From NCBI GenBank assembly GCA_002428985.1, contig DIYL01000015.1:1-64000 (forward strand): DNA of 64,000 bases, in the 5' to 3' direction. The position numbers and the translations under genes are program-made. This document shows, piece by piece, positions 34,166 through 43,310 of the stretch. Numbering within the stretch: position 1 is the stretch's first letter; each line of letters starts with the position of its first letter. The notes under the pieces are model-generated. The model saw only the letters and a list, made by a program, of their open reading frames with translations, made no database searches and had not been told where the DNA came from. This stretch comes from Anaerolineales bacterium UBA6055. GTDB lineage: Bacteria > Chloroflexota > Anaerolineae > Aggregatilineales > Phototrophicaceae.

Positions 34166-35419
34166 TTGGTAAAATCAAAACGCGACATACTTAGAATCAA
34201 ATCAATACCTGGGCTAAATCGTCAGGTTGCTCTGTTTTTGCTGTATAGTTGTATCTTCCATATCGGCTTATTTGGAATTACAGATGTCCTATTGAATTTT
34301 TATCTGGTTAGCATCGGTTATGATCCCGAAGCAATTGGGCTATTACAAGCATTGCCACGCTTGAGTGGTTTTCTAACTGGTATACCAGTTGGTCTGGTTG
34401 CCAACCGATTTGGAAATCGGAATATAATAATTGTGTCAACATGGGGTATCGCACTTTGTGTTGCTTTGACGGCATTAGTCCAAAGCTTGTTTGTCCTAGC
34501 ATTGACACGATTTTTGTGGGGGGTATTCTTTGGTGCGGGACAAGTGGTAAAACCGCCGTTCATGGTAACCCTCACAAGTAAAGAAGAACATACAGCCCAG
34601 TTCTCATACCACAACCTTGTGAGTATGGTAGCAGTCGCATTTGGTAGCATATTGGGCGGGTTTATGCCCGTATTGGTAAGCAGAATATTCTTAATCGAGG
34701 GTGTCGGCAATATTGCACCCGAGCAAATGCCAGAGGCTTATCAGGGGGCTATTCTAATTGCGGCATTTATTATCTTATTCAGTACGCTATCTCTACTATG
34801 GCTACACCCTAATAGCTCAAAGATAGCTGATGATGACTCAGAGAAATTATGGAAAAAGGCAAAATATATACCATGGCAGAAAATAATAAAATTAAGTCTA
34901 CCGTTATTCGTTTTTGGAATCTCTGGCGGTCTGACTTTTCCATTCTTCAATCTGTTTTTTAGAGAGCAATTTGGCATTGCAGATAGCGCTATTGGGGGAA
35001 TTTTAGGATTAGGTTGGCTTGTCATGGGGCTTATTCCATTACTAAATCCCGTTTGGGAAGCACGAATGGGTCGTGTCATGGCGCTCACACTATTGATGAC
35101 AGTTAGTTCACTTACCTTTGTTGGGCTTGCCCTAGCCGAAACACTAATTATTTCAGTGATTTTTTATGTAATTGCCATAGGTACGCGTAATACGATGCAA
35201 CCAATTTTCCAACCTTTACTAATGGATCAACTCGCGTCTGAGTTCCACAACATCGCCAGTAGTATAGGGTTAGTATTATGGAATATTGGTTGGTTTGGCG
35301 CGACCTTGATGTTTGGCTATCTACAAGTAACGATCGGTTTCAGTCAAATTATGTTAGTTGTAGCATTCTTCGTCTTCTTAAATGGCGTCTCAATATATTT
35401 TACAAACCAAAATCAATAA
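34166..35419 (+). CDS. MFS transporter
   Basis: 417 residues with about 12 membrane segments; the loop between TM2 and TM3 reads GIPVGLVANRFGNRN, a degenerate MFS motif A. No ATG exists near the start of the frame, and TTG 34166 with AGGTGG three bases before it is the best start. It is divergent from the GntR operon and probably under the same regulator. It may import the compound or export a product; substrate unknown. Confidence 0.88.
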   Translation: MVKSKRDILRIKSIPGLNRQVALFLLYSCIFHIGLFGITDVLLNFYLVSIGYDPEAIGLLQALPRLSGFLTGIPVGLVANRFGNRNIIIVSTWGIALCVALTALVQSLFVLALTRFLWGVFFGAGQVVKPPFMVTLTSKEEHTAQFSYHNLVSMVAVAFGSILGGFMPVLVSRIFLIEGVGNIAPEQMPEAYQGAILIAAFIILFSTLSLLWLHPNSSKIADDDSEKLWKKAKYIPWQKIIKLSLPLFVFGISGGLTFPFFNLFFREQFGIADSAIGGILGLGWLVMGLIPLLNPVWEARMGRVMALTLLMTVSSLTFVGLALAETLIISVIFYVIAIGTRNTMQPIFQPLLMDQLASEFHNIASSIGLVLWNIGWFGATLMFGYLQVTIGFSQIMLVVAFFVFLNGVSIYFTNQNQ

Positions 35420-35439
35420 TAAATGCTGAGGAATCTACT

Positions 35440-36633
35440 ATGAAAGCCGCTTATATATTGTTTACAGGATTATTCAGCGTGAATATTGGACAATCGATTT
35501 TAGGTCCAGTTCTACCGCCTCTGATTCGAGAACTTGAACTTACTGAACTGCACGCAGGTCTCATTATGGGATTATCTGCAGTAGCTTGGGTGATCTTTAG
35601 TCCAATTTGGGGGCGACGAAGTGAGGTTTGGGGGCGAAAGCCCGTTTTTCTAATGTCACTGATTGGTTATACATTAGGAGTTGGAACATTTGGGATTGTC
35701 ATGCAAATGGGATTGGATGGCATTTTTGCAACATCATTACTGACTTGGATTCTATTGGTGCTTGCACGAATGATCGTCGGCACCTTGTACTCAGGCTCTA
35801 TCCCGTCTTCATTGGCTTATATCGCAGATACAACAACGGGTCAAGAGCGTACCAATGCATTAGGTGTCGTATCTGCAGCTGGTAGTTTGGGTAGAATATT
35901 TGGACCAGCATTAGGTGGAATTGTCATAGGTATTGGTTTAGTTGCACCGATATTTTTGTCTGCATTGTTACCCTTAATCGGTGCAGGGCTGGTTCTGCTG
36001 ATGCTACCATCGGTCAAACCTAACATAACAAAGGGGCAAGTACCTCCGCGGATCAGTCCATTGGATAAAAGAGTTTGGCGGATTCTCGTTGTTGGTTTGT
36101 CGGTTTCTACGATCATGTCACTCGTAAACTTCTCAATTGCATTTCTGTTTCAAGATCGATTGCAACTCTCTACAACTGAAACAGCACAGGCGGTCAGTCT
36201 AGCATTTGTTGCAGCTGGTTGTGCAGCATTGTTTACTCAGACAGTTCTCATTCGTACACTTAAGTGGTCACCCGATATACTTATGCGAGTAGGTTTACCT
36301 ACCCTACTAAGTTCTACCGTGCTACTTGTGATAGGAGAGACATTTTTTGTGCTTTCGCTCGGGTTATTTATTCAAGGTTTTGGTCTAGGATTTGCTTTCA
36401 CTGGATACCGTAGTGCAATGACATTTTCAGTTAATGATACAGAACAAGGGGCAGCTGCAGGGCTCCTGAGTGCAGTGGGTGGAACTGGTGGAATTATCGG
36501 TCCGATCTTAGGTACAGGATTATATGGCATACAACCTGTCTATCCTTATGTTCTTGGCGCCATTATTCTTATGTGTGGGATAGGTGTACTAATAACAAGC
36601 CCACGTGTTCATCTAGCAGATCAACCTGCTTAG
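35440..36633 (+). CDS. MFS transporter (drug:H+ antiporter-like)
   Basis: The frame is open from 35278 inside the previous gene, but ATG 35440 with GAGG eight bases upstream gives 397 residues that begin at the first membrane helix. Motif A is GRRSEVWGRKPVF. A motif-C-like AAGSLGRIFGPALGG in TM5 is typical of antiporters, suggesting export. It lies 20 bases after the first MFS gene, so the two are co-transcribed. Confidence 0.92.
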   Translation: MKAAYILFTGLFSVNIGQSILGPVLPPLIRELELTELHAGLIMGLSAVAWVIFSPIWGRRSEVWGRKPVFLMSLIGYTLGVGTFGIVMQMGLDGIFATSLLTWILLVLARMIVGTLYSGSIPSSLAYIADTTTGQERTNALGVVSAAGSLGRIFGPALGGIVIGIGLVAPIFLSALLPLIGAGLVLLMLPSVKPNITKGQVPPRISPLDKRVWRILVVGLSVSTIMSLVNFSIAFLFQDRLQLSTTETAQAVSLAFVAAGCAALFTQTVLIRTLKWSPDILMRVGLPTLLSSTVLLVIGETFFVLSLGLFIQGFGLGFAFTGYRSAMTFSVNDTEQGAAAGLLSAVGGTGGIIGPILGTGLYGIQPVYPYVLGAIILMCGIGVLITSPRVHLADQPA

Positions 36634-36644
36634 GAGACTAAAAA

Positions 36645-36680
36645 ATGGAGTATAAATTGAACAAAAACGTTGAGAATTAA
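36645..36680 (+). other. Short ORF with strong ribosome site overlapping the MATE-like gene start
   Basis: GGAG eight bases before an ATG opens an 11-codon frame (MEYKLNKNVEN) that stops 10 bases inside the MATE-like frame. It may be a coupling leader peptide, or the true start of the next gene if a +1 shift or a sequence error intervenes. Confidence 0.4.
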
Positions 36681-38085
36681 TTTTAATCGATCTGTTTTTT
36701 ATAATGTGTCATCAGCTACAATAAACACATTTACTAAGCCCATAGCGAAAGACAAAACATTGACATATCGTAAAGTCCTCATATTCTGGCTTCCGCTAGC
36801 GTTTTCTTGGCTCTTGATGACATTCGAAGGACCATGGATACAAGGGGTAATCGCCCGCAAGCCAGATTCTGAAACCCAACTCGCTGCATTTGGATTGATT
36901 TTTTCCCTGCAAGTCTTAATCGAAACCCCTGTCATTATGCTTCTTGCAACGAGTAATGCTTTGTCACGAAATCGACAAGCATACCGTGTACTATGGCGAT
37001 TTATGATGGGGATCAATGTATTTGTAACCGTTTTAGCACTATTGATGGCATTCACACCATTGCTTGATTTCTACCTCGGCAACCTACTCAATATTCCTGA
37101 ACACATCATTGAAGCCACTCGACCTGGTATGCAAATTATGGTTTTGTGGAGCGCATTTATCGGCTATAGGAGATTTCATCAAGGCATTCTAATTCGGAAT
37201 GATAATACACACGCAGTTGGCTATGGTACTATCATCCGTATTGTTGTCTCTGGTGGTGTTGCGATTGGCTTAGGAGCAGTCACACAAATTGCAGGCGCTG
37301 TTATCGGTGCATTAGCTTTGATTTTAGCTGTGCTAGCAGAGGCTATTTATACATATGTCGTGTCATTACCATATGTCAAACGTCTACTTGAAACCCCTCT
37401 CAATGATAAAATTAAATCGCTAACTTATCGTGACGCATTTAAATTTCATATGCCTCTTGCAGCCACGAGTGCTATTACACTGTTGATTCGCCCATTTATT
37501 GAGCGGGGTCTAGCCGAGATGCCTGATGCAACCCAAGCCCTAGCAGCTTGGCCTATTGTATTCTCCATTATGTTAGTCATGCGTTCCGGTGGGATGGCAT
37601 ATCAAGAGGTGGTAATCTCGCTTAACCAGAGCCAAGAGCATCACAATATTTTGCGTGGATTCACCCTCAGGCTTGGTTTTGGACTCAGCATTTTTATGGC
37701 GCTCTTTGCTTTTACCCCAATGATTGCTTTCTATAATAATGTGATCTTAGATGTCCCTGAAAATTTGCGTGAACTCGTTATCGTCGGCTCACAAGCGGGT
37801 ATTCTAATTCCATTACTCACAACGTTACAAAGTTACATGCGTGCGCTCTTAATGCTCACAGACAAAACAAGCCCAATTTATCAAGCAATGATAGTTGGAT
37901 TTGTTATTACGATCATAGTGGTTTGGGGCGGGATTTCACTTGGATTACATGGTATTTTAGCTGCAAGTCTCGGACTTACCGTCGGTCAAATTGTGGAATT
38001 ATTGTTGTTATATGTCAGCTATCAGAGACAAAACAATCCACTTACAACTTATTGGCAATCGCTCAACCCATCTTCGGGTGACTAA
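36670..38085 (+). CDS. MATE-like multi-helix transporter
   Basis: 471 residues and about 12 membrane segments in two halves, with a LPLAFSWLLMTFEGPW first helix and an ALSRNRQAYRVLWRF loop. The layout is of the MOP/MATE superfamily (Na+- or H+-driven exporters or flippases). The start is uncertain: TTG 36670 has no ribosome site, and GTG 36706 is another option. The good site belongs to an 11-codon frame just upstream. It is co-oriented with the two MFS genes and the M24 gene. Confidence 0.75.
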   Translation: MRINFNRSVFYNVSSATINTFTKPIAKDKTLTYRKVLIFWLPLAFSWLLMTFEGPWIQGVIARKPDSETQLAAFGLIFSLQVLIETPVIMLLATSNALSRNRQAYRVLWRFMMGINVFVTVLALLMAFTPLLDFYLGNLLNIPEHIIEATRPGMQIMVLWSAFIGYRRFHQGILIRNDNTHAVGYGTIIRIVVSGGVAIGLGAVTQIAGAVIGALALILAVLAEAIYTYVVSLPYVKRLLETPLNDKIKSLTYRDAFKFHMPLAATSAITLLIRPFIERGLAEMPDATQALAAWPIVFSIMLVMRSGGMAYQEVVISLNQSQEHHNILRGFTLRLGFGLSIFMALFAFTPMIAFYNNVILDVPENLRELVIVGSQAGILIPLLTTLQSYMRALLMLTDKTSPIYQAMIVGFVITIIVVWGGISLGLHGILAASLGLTVGQIVELLLLYVSYQRQNNPLTTYWQSLNPSSGD

Positions 38086-38107
38086 ATTATTCTGGGAAGG
38101 ATTATTA

Positions 38108-39373
38108 ATGAAATTTCAACCTAACTTTTTACCCTTACGCGAACAAGCACAAGTTATAGACAGATGGCTTAAAACCCGACTTGATACGATTATCCCCGAG
38201 CTATTGGAGCGAGAAAACTTCGATATGTGGATTGTTGCTTGTCGGGAGTACAACGAAGATCCTGTCGTCATGTCGATGCTTCCAGCTACATCTATGTCGT
38301 CGCGCCGTCGTGCTATTCTTATCTTTGCAAAAAATGATGATGGCTCTGTTGATCGTCTAACACTGTCTCGTTACGGTTATGCCGGCTTCTACGAACCAGT
38401 CTGGAACCCTGACGAAGAAGACCAACATGATTGTCTAGCACGAATCATCAAAGAACGCGATCCACAAACGATTGGCATCAACACATCAGAAATATTTGCA
38501 TTCGGGAGCGGTCTTGCACATATCGAGTACAAGCTAATTGCAGATGCACTGGATGACGAATATATATCGCGGTTTAAGAACGCAGAACGCTTATGTGTTG
38601 GCTGGCTAGAACGTCGCCTATCTGATGAAATTGTTGCCTATCGACGTATCGTTGAAATTGGCCACAAGATTATCGCACAAGCATTTTCCACACAGGTGAT
38701 TCATCCAGGGATTACCACGACTGATGATGTGGTCTGGTGGATGCGGCAGACAATGCATGATATGGGTTTAGAAGCATGGTTTCATCCAACAATTGACATT
38801 CAAGCACAAGGGTTTTCTTTCACCATGATAAACGGTGACGACCCAAATGAACGTAATGTAATTATGCCCGGCGACCTACTCCACTGTGATATGGGTTTCT
38901 ATTATTTAGGTTTAGCAACTGATCAACAACAACACGCCTATGTACTAAAACCTAATGAAACGGATGCACCACAAGGTCTTAAGGATGCACTCAAAGAAGG
39001 TAACCGTTTACAAGATATTCACATGGAAGCCATGCTAGTTGGACAAACGGGTAATGAGGTTCTTAAATCCGCATTAGAGAAAGCAAAGGCCGAAAATTTA
39101 CGTCCACAGATCTACAGCCACCCACTTGGTTATCACGGTCATGCAGCTGGTCCAACAATTGGTTTATGGGACAAACAAGAAAGCGTGCCCGGCAACGGTG
39201 ATTATGAACTCTTCGATGATACAGCATATTCTGTAGAGCTTAATATCATCAAGAGTATCCCCGAATGGGACGGTCAGGATGTGCGGATTATGCTAGAAGA
39301 AGATGCTGTACTCACAGGTGGAGCGATGCAGTGGTTAGATGGACGTCAAGAGAACTTCTATTTAATAGGCTAA
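38108..39373 (+). CDS. M24 family metallopeptidase (Xaa-Pro peptidase type), intact
   Basis: 421 residues from ATG 38108 (AAGGA upstream; the longer frame overlaps the MATE-like gene). The five metal ligands can be read: Asp in LLHCDMGF, Asp in LATDQQQ, His in GYHGHAAGP, Glu in YSVELNI and Glu in MLEEDAVL. It probably removes an N-terminal residue or hydrolyses an amino-acid amide in the cytoplasm. It contrasts with the ligand-less M24 protein at 21366. Confidence 0.9.
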   Translation: MKFQPNFLPLREQAQVIDRWLKTRLDTIIPELLERENFDMWIVACREYNEDPVVMSMLPATSMSSRRRAILIFAKNDDGSVDRLTLSRYGYAGFYEPVWNPDEEDQHDCLARIIKERDPQTIGINTSEIFAFGSGLAHIEYKLIADALDDEYISRFKNAERLCVGWLERRLSDEIVAYRRIVEIGHKIIAQAFSTQVIHPGITTTDDVVWWMRQTMHDMGLEAWFHPTIDIQAQGFSFTMINGDDPNERNVIMPGDLLHCDMGFYYLGLATDQQQHAYVLKPNETDAPQGLKDALKEGNRLQDIHMEAMLVGQTGNEVLKSALEKAKAENLRPQIYSHPLGYHGHAAGPTIGLWDKQESVPGNGDYELFDDTAYSVELNIIKSIPEWDGQDVRIMLEEDAVLTGGAMQWLDGRQENFYLIG

Positions 39374-39379
39374 TGTGTC

Positions 39380-39862
39380 TCACTGTTCGTCTATCATTCG
39401 AGACAATCTCTGAAGACTAGCATTGCTCGATTTAAAAGATGACAGAATGAGAGTCGTATCGGTAGTGCCAATTGAATTGAATTGCTGAATAACTACTTCG
39501 ATTTGTTGCACTGATTTAGCACGAATACGAAGAATAAAAGAAGCAGATCCTGTGACATGGTCGCAGGATTCTATTTCTAGTGTCTGATTCACGATATTTG
39601 TAACAATATCATAATAAGCTGGGTCAGTTGTCAGTGTAACAAATGCAGACACGTCATATCCTAACAACTTCGGATTTATCTGTGCCTGATACCCTGTAAT
39701 AATTCCAGCTGTCTCAAGTTTCTCAATTCGCTCAATAACTGCAGGCGTTGATAGATGAACTTGTCTGCCTATTTCAGCATAGCTGAGGCGGGCGTCTTGT
39801 ATCAGTAGCTCTATTATTTTCCGTCCTGTGCTATCCAACAACTTCTTAATTTTTGAATCCAT
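39380..39862 (-). CDS. Lrp/AsnC family transcriptional regulator
   Basis: 160 residues. The N-terminal helix-turn-helix (RKIIELLIQDARLSYAEIG core, QVHLSTPAVIERIEKLE) and the C-terminal RAM effector domain (HVTGSASFILRIRA) are typical. Such regulators sense amino acids. It converges with the M24 gene (6-base gap) and diverges from the LysE-type exporter, an arrangement often seen with an Lrp-type activator of the exporter. AsnC-type proteins also control ectoine catabolism, which fits the wider context. Confidence 0.93.
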   Translation of the reverse strand: MDSKIKKLLDSTGRKIIELLIQDARLSYAEIGRQVHLSTPAVIERIEKLETAGIITGYQAQINPKLLGYDVSAFVTLTTDPAYYDIVTNIVNQTLEIESCDHVTGSASFILRIRAKSVQQIEVVIQQFNSIGTTDTTLILSSFKSSNASLQRLSRMIDEQ

Positions 39863-39978
39863 CGCTTACCTAATGATTTAAAGTAAATTATCGAATATAC
39901 CTTATAAAACTGATGGTCAACAAACTCTCACATCGGTATATTGAATTATATCGTTTTAGCGTAATTGAGGGTACAACT

Positions 39979-40614
39979 ATGGCTAGCATCCAAACAATTT
40001 TAGTCGAAAGTATTGGCATAGGGTTTGCAATTGCAGCCCCTGTTGGTCCTATTGGGATCTTATGTATTCGAAGAACACTAGACCGAGGTCTTCGACATGG
40101 TCTGGTTTCAGGTTTAGGAGCAGCAACGGCAGACGCTTTTTACGGAATAATAATCGCATTTGGGCTCACAGCATTATCAGCATTCTTATTGAACCTAGGA
40201 AATGTATTAAATGCAGTAGGCGGTCTATTTTTACTTTACATCGGTATCATCAGTATACGAGCGATACCGGATTTCTCATCACATAATGAACAGAAAACGA
40301 AATCAACTAAGACCCTACTGGGCGATTATTTTTCAACATTAGCCCTCACAATAACAAATCCTCTAACGATTCTCGCTTTTCTGGGTATCTTCGCAGGTAT
40401 AGGCCAATCAACTTCGACAAATCCGGCAAATTCATTTGTAATCGTATTAGGGATTTTTATAGGTAGTGGCTTATGGTGGTTGTTATTGAGTAGTAGTGTG
40501 AACTTACTGCGAAATAAAGTTACAGATCGCCATATGATATGGATTAATCGAATCTCTGGGACGATTATTATCTTGTTTGCCCTAAGAATTCTGCTGAGCA
40601 TTTTCACAAATTAG
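39979..40614 (+). CDS. LysE/RhtB family amino-acid exporter
   Basis: 211 residues from ATG 39979 (GAGG eight bases upstream) and about six membrane helices. The N-terminal AAPVGPIGILCIRRTLDRG and ATADAFYGIIIAFGL motifs define the family. It exports amino acids or derivatives, preventing build-up during peptide breakdown. It is divergent from the Lrp-type regulator, the likely controller. Confidence 0.92.
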   Translation: MASIQTILVESIGIGFAIAAPVGPIGILCIRRTLDRGLRHGLVSGLGAATADAFYGIIIAFGLTALSAFLLNLGNVLNAVGGLFLLYIGIISIRAIPDFSSHNEQKTKSTKTLLGDYFSTLALTITNPLTILAFLGIFAGIGQSTSTNPANSFVIVLGIFIGSGLWWLLLSSSVNLLRNKVTDRHMIWINRISGTIIILFALRILLSIFTN

Positions 40615-40837
40615 TGTCTTGTGTATAGTATTTAATAAAGGCTGATTTATATTAATCAGTCTTTTGGGAATATCTTGCAATGCGTCACCAACTCTCTTAT
40701 TTTAATTTAAGCTTTGAAATAAATTTCTTATCTTCATTTACATGAATTTTGCGTTAGTTTCACACTTTTTTTACATCTCATTCCTAACATTAAAAACGTA
40801 ACGTAAATGTAAACGAATCAACTAAAAGGAATGAGAC

Positions 40838-41914
40838 ATGAATCTACTCAAGCGTTCGAATATTCTGTCACTACTTTTCGGTGTTATAATCGCAATCATT
40901 GCCATAGGTGTCTTCCCATCATCTGCAACCCAGGCTATTGGTGAAGTCACACATCCAAACGACATATTCACAACTGTATACGATGACGCAAGTCCGTCGG
41001 TAGTTGCAATCAGTGTTGTTGGTAATCAAAGTGGTGGCTCCGGATCTGGATTTGTGATTGACACACAGGGACATATTGTGACCAATGCACATGTTGTCGA
41101 TGAATCTGAAGAAATTATTGTAAACTTCCTCGACGGCACAATCACACGTGCAGAGCTAATTGGTGCCGATCTTGCATCAGATATCGCTGTGATTAAGGTC
41201 GAACTACCAGTAGAACAACTTAACCCAATCGCGTTTGGCAATTCAGATGATCTTATGATCGGGCAAACAGTGCTCGCAATTGGGAGTCCATTTGGTCAAC
41301 GGTGGACACTTACATCAGGGATCGTTAGTGCATTAGACCGTACAATCCAAGGTTTAACACAATTTTCAGTTGGTGGTGTTATTCAAACTGACGCATCTAT
41401 CAACCCAGGCAACAGTGGTGGTCCATTGATTAACCTCAACGGTGAAGTTATTGGCGTAAATTCACAGATTATCAGCCAAAGTCGTAGTAGTTCAGGTGTA
41501 GGGTTCGCAATTCCCGCAAATCTGACCCAACGTGTTGCACAAACACTGATTGCCGAAGGTGAAATGGTTTATAGTTATATTGGTATCGCTGGTGGTGATG
41601 TCAACTTAAATATTATGGAGTTGCTTGATCTACCTAACAATTTCAACGGCATTGTCGTAAGTGGAATTGTTGAAGACGGCCCAGCAGCAGATTCTGATTT
41701 GCAAGAAATTGCAGAAACCCGCACCGCTGATGGTGATTTGATTGGTGTTCAACTTGATATTATCACCGCAATTGATGGCAATCGTGTGGGCAGTATGAAC
41801 GATCTAATTACGTACTTGGCACGTAATACACAGCCAGATCAGACTGTAATTCTTACTGTATTGCGGAACGGAACAGAGTCTATCGATATTCCACTGACAC
41901 TTGGCAGCCGTTAG
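40838..41914 (+). CDS. HtrA/DegQ-type S1C serine protease with PDZ domain
   Basis: 358 residues. One N-terminal hydrophobic helix (about 9-28) anchors or exports the protein. The catalytic triad is His in TNAHVVD, Asp in SDIAVIKV and Ser in GNSGGPL, and a C-terminal PDZ domain (about 250-355) follows (IVEDGPAADSDL). It is a quality-control protease of the cell envelope. AAAAGGAATG precedes the ATG. The 220-base upstream gap is AT-rich and holds no other gene. Confidence 0.94.
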   Translation: MNLLKRSNILSLLFGVIIAIIAIGVFPSSATQAIGEVTHPNDIFTTVYDDASPSVVAISVVGNQSGGSGSGFVIDTQGHIVTNAHVVDESEEIIVNFLDGTITRAELIGADLASDIAVIKVELPVEQLNPIAFGNSDDLMIGQTVLAIGSPFGQRWTLTSGIVSALDRTIQGLTQFSVGGVIQTDASINPGNSGGPLINLNGEVIGVNSQIISQSRSSSGVGFAIPANLTQRVAQTLIAEGEMVYSYIGIAGGDVNLNIMELLDLPNNFNGIVVSGIVEDGPAADSDLQEIAETRTADGDLIGVQLDIITAIDGNRVGSMNDLITYLARNTQPDQTVILTVLRNGTESIDIPLTLGSR

Positions 41915-41938
41915 TCCCATTTAGACCAAATAATTAGG

Positions 41939-41967
41939 AAGACCCAGCTAACATGCAGGGTCTTTTT
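41939..41967 (+). terminator. Rho-independent terminator of the HtrA-type gene
   Basis: AAGACCC and GGGTCTT arms with a 12-base loop are followed by TTTTT, between convergent genes. Confidence 0.85.
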
Positions 41968-41982
41968 AATTTCTCAATAGAT

Positions 41983-43167
41983 TTAGATACCTTCTTCAGT
42001 CAGACGATAAATAGTGGAAGCTAATAAGTCAATCCGTTCAAACATCATAGGCAGATATATTTTCTCATCAGTGGTATGAATACCTTGTGCAGGTGCCCCC
42101 ATACCACAAATTGATGGCGTTCCAGATTTACTGACAAAATTTGCATCACTTCCCCCACCCCGCGCAATAGGAACAACTGGATGTCCGAGGCGTTTTGCTT
42201 CTTCCAAAACAATATCCACCATTTTCATATTTTTGTCAGTTTTTTCCATGGGTGGGATAAACGCTTCTGTGACCATCTCCGTTACACGATCACTCACGCT
42301 AATCTCTTCGTTGCGAATATATTCAGCCTGCAAAATCTCTTCAATTTTTGCTTTAGTTGCTTCACCATCTGCCATCCGCTCGTAACGGAAGCTCACCGTT
42401 GCAGTCGCTTCTCCTGCTACAGTATTGGGTGAAATACCACCTTGCATGATACCTACATTAACCGAGATCCCCTTATCCCATTCATTTAACTCATGTAACT
42501 TAATGATGCGCTGTGCCATCGCTTCAATTGCACTCAAACCAAGATGAGGCGTACCAGAATGTGATGCTTTCGCCTCGACTTTAAAACGAATCGCACCATA
42601 CCCACGACGCTGATAAACAACCCCAAGATCGACAGTTGGTGTTAACTCACCCTGAGGAAAACCAGGTTCTAAACCAATTGCAAAATCAGCATTGATATTC
42701 TCGTTCATATACCAATCGCGAATCGTTGGCGAGCCAATTTCCTCATTTGCACTAACAATCATCTGAACATTATATTCATCAGCTAACTCACATACAGCTT
42801 TCATCGCCCACAAGCCCATGAGCATTCCACCTTTGATGTCACCAACACCTGGTCCTTGCACAAAACCATCACCAAGTTCTTCATACTCTAAAAATTCGCC
42901 ATCTGGTGGAAATACAGTATCCATATGACTAATCAGTAAAACACGAGGTTTACTATCACCTTTGATAGCTTTAATCAAGCGATGTCGTCCATTAATGACC
43001 TCAATTACGAATCCCATCTCTTCTGCAAGGCGAGATAGTTTATCCATCCCAGCGTCAACACCTACTTCATTTGCAGTAAAAGTATTCATATTGACAAATT
43101 CTATGAGAGTCGCTTCAATGTCAGATAGTTGGATTTCTATCCATTGTCCTAATTCACTAACGTTCAT
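41983..43167 (-). CDS. M20 family metallopeptidase (CPG2/ArgE type)
   Basis: 394 residues. The di-zinc site is readable: His in LLISHMDTVFPP, bridging Asp in GVGDIKGG, the Glu pair in ANEEIGSP and the late His in QGIHTTDEKIY. A lid domain of about 110 residues lies in the middle. Members hydrolyse N-acyl amino acids or the terminal Glu of folate-like compounds. AGAGGAC precedes the ATG. It is a lone minus-strand gene; its link to the catabolic run is by theme only. Confidence 0.93.
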   Translation of the reverse strand: MNVSELGQWIEIQLSDIEATLIEFVNMNTFTANEVGVDAGMDKLSRLAEEMGFVIEVINGRHRLIKAIKGDSKPRVLLISHMDTVFPPDGEFLEYEELGDGFVQGPGVGDIKGGMLMGLWAMKAVCELADEYNVQMIVSANEEIGSPTIRDWYMNENINADFAIGLEPGFPQGELTPTVDLGVVYQRRGYGAIRFKVEAKASHSGTPHLGLSAIEAMAQRIIKLHELNEWDKGISVNVGIMQGGISPNTVAGEATATVSFRYERMADGEATKAKIEEILQAEYIRNEEISVSDRVTEMVTEAFIPPMEKTDKNMKMVDIVLEEAKRLGHPVVPIARGGGSDANFVSKSGTPSICGMGAPAQGIHTTDEKIYLPMMFERIDLLASTIYRLTEEGI

Positions 43168-43310
43168 ATTGTCCTCTTTAAAAGAAATTTAACAGTCGTC
43201 ATTCTACCGTTACCGCTTGTGGAATACTATCTGATATGTTTCGTTAATTTGCACGATAGACAGACGCGGTTATAGTTACGATAGACAAATTTAATAAAGG
43301 TCATTTTTTA

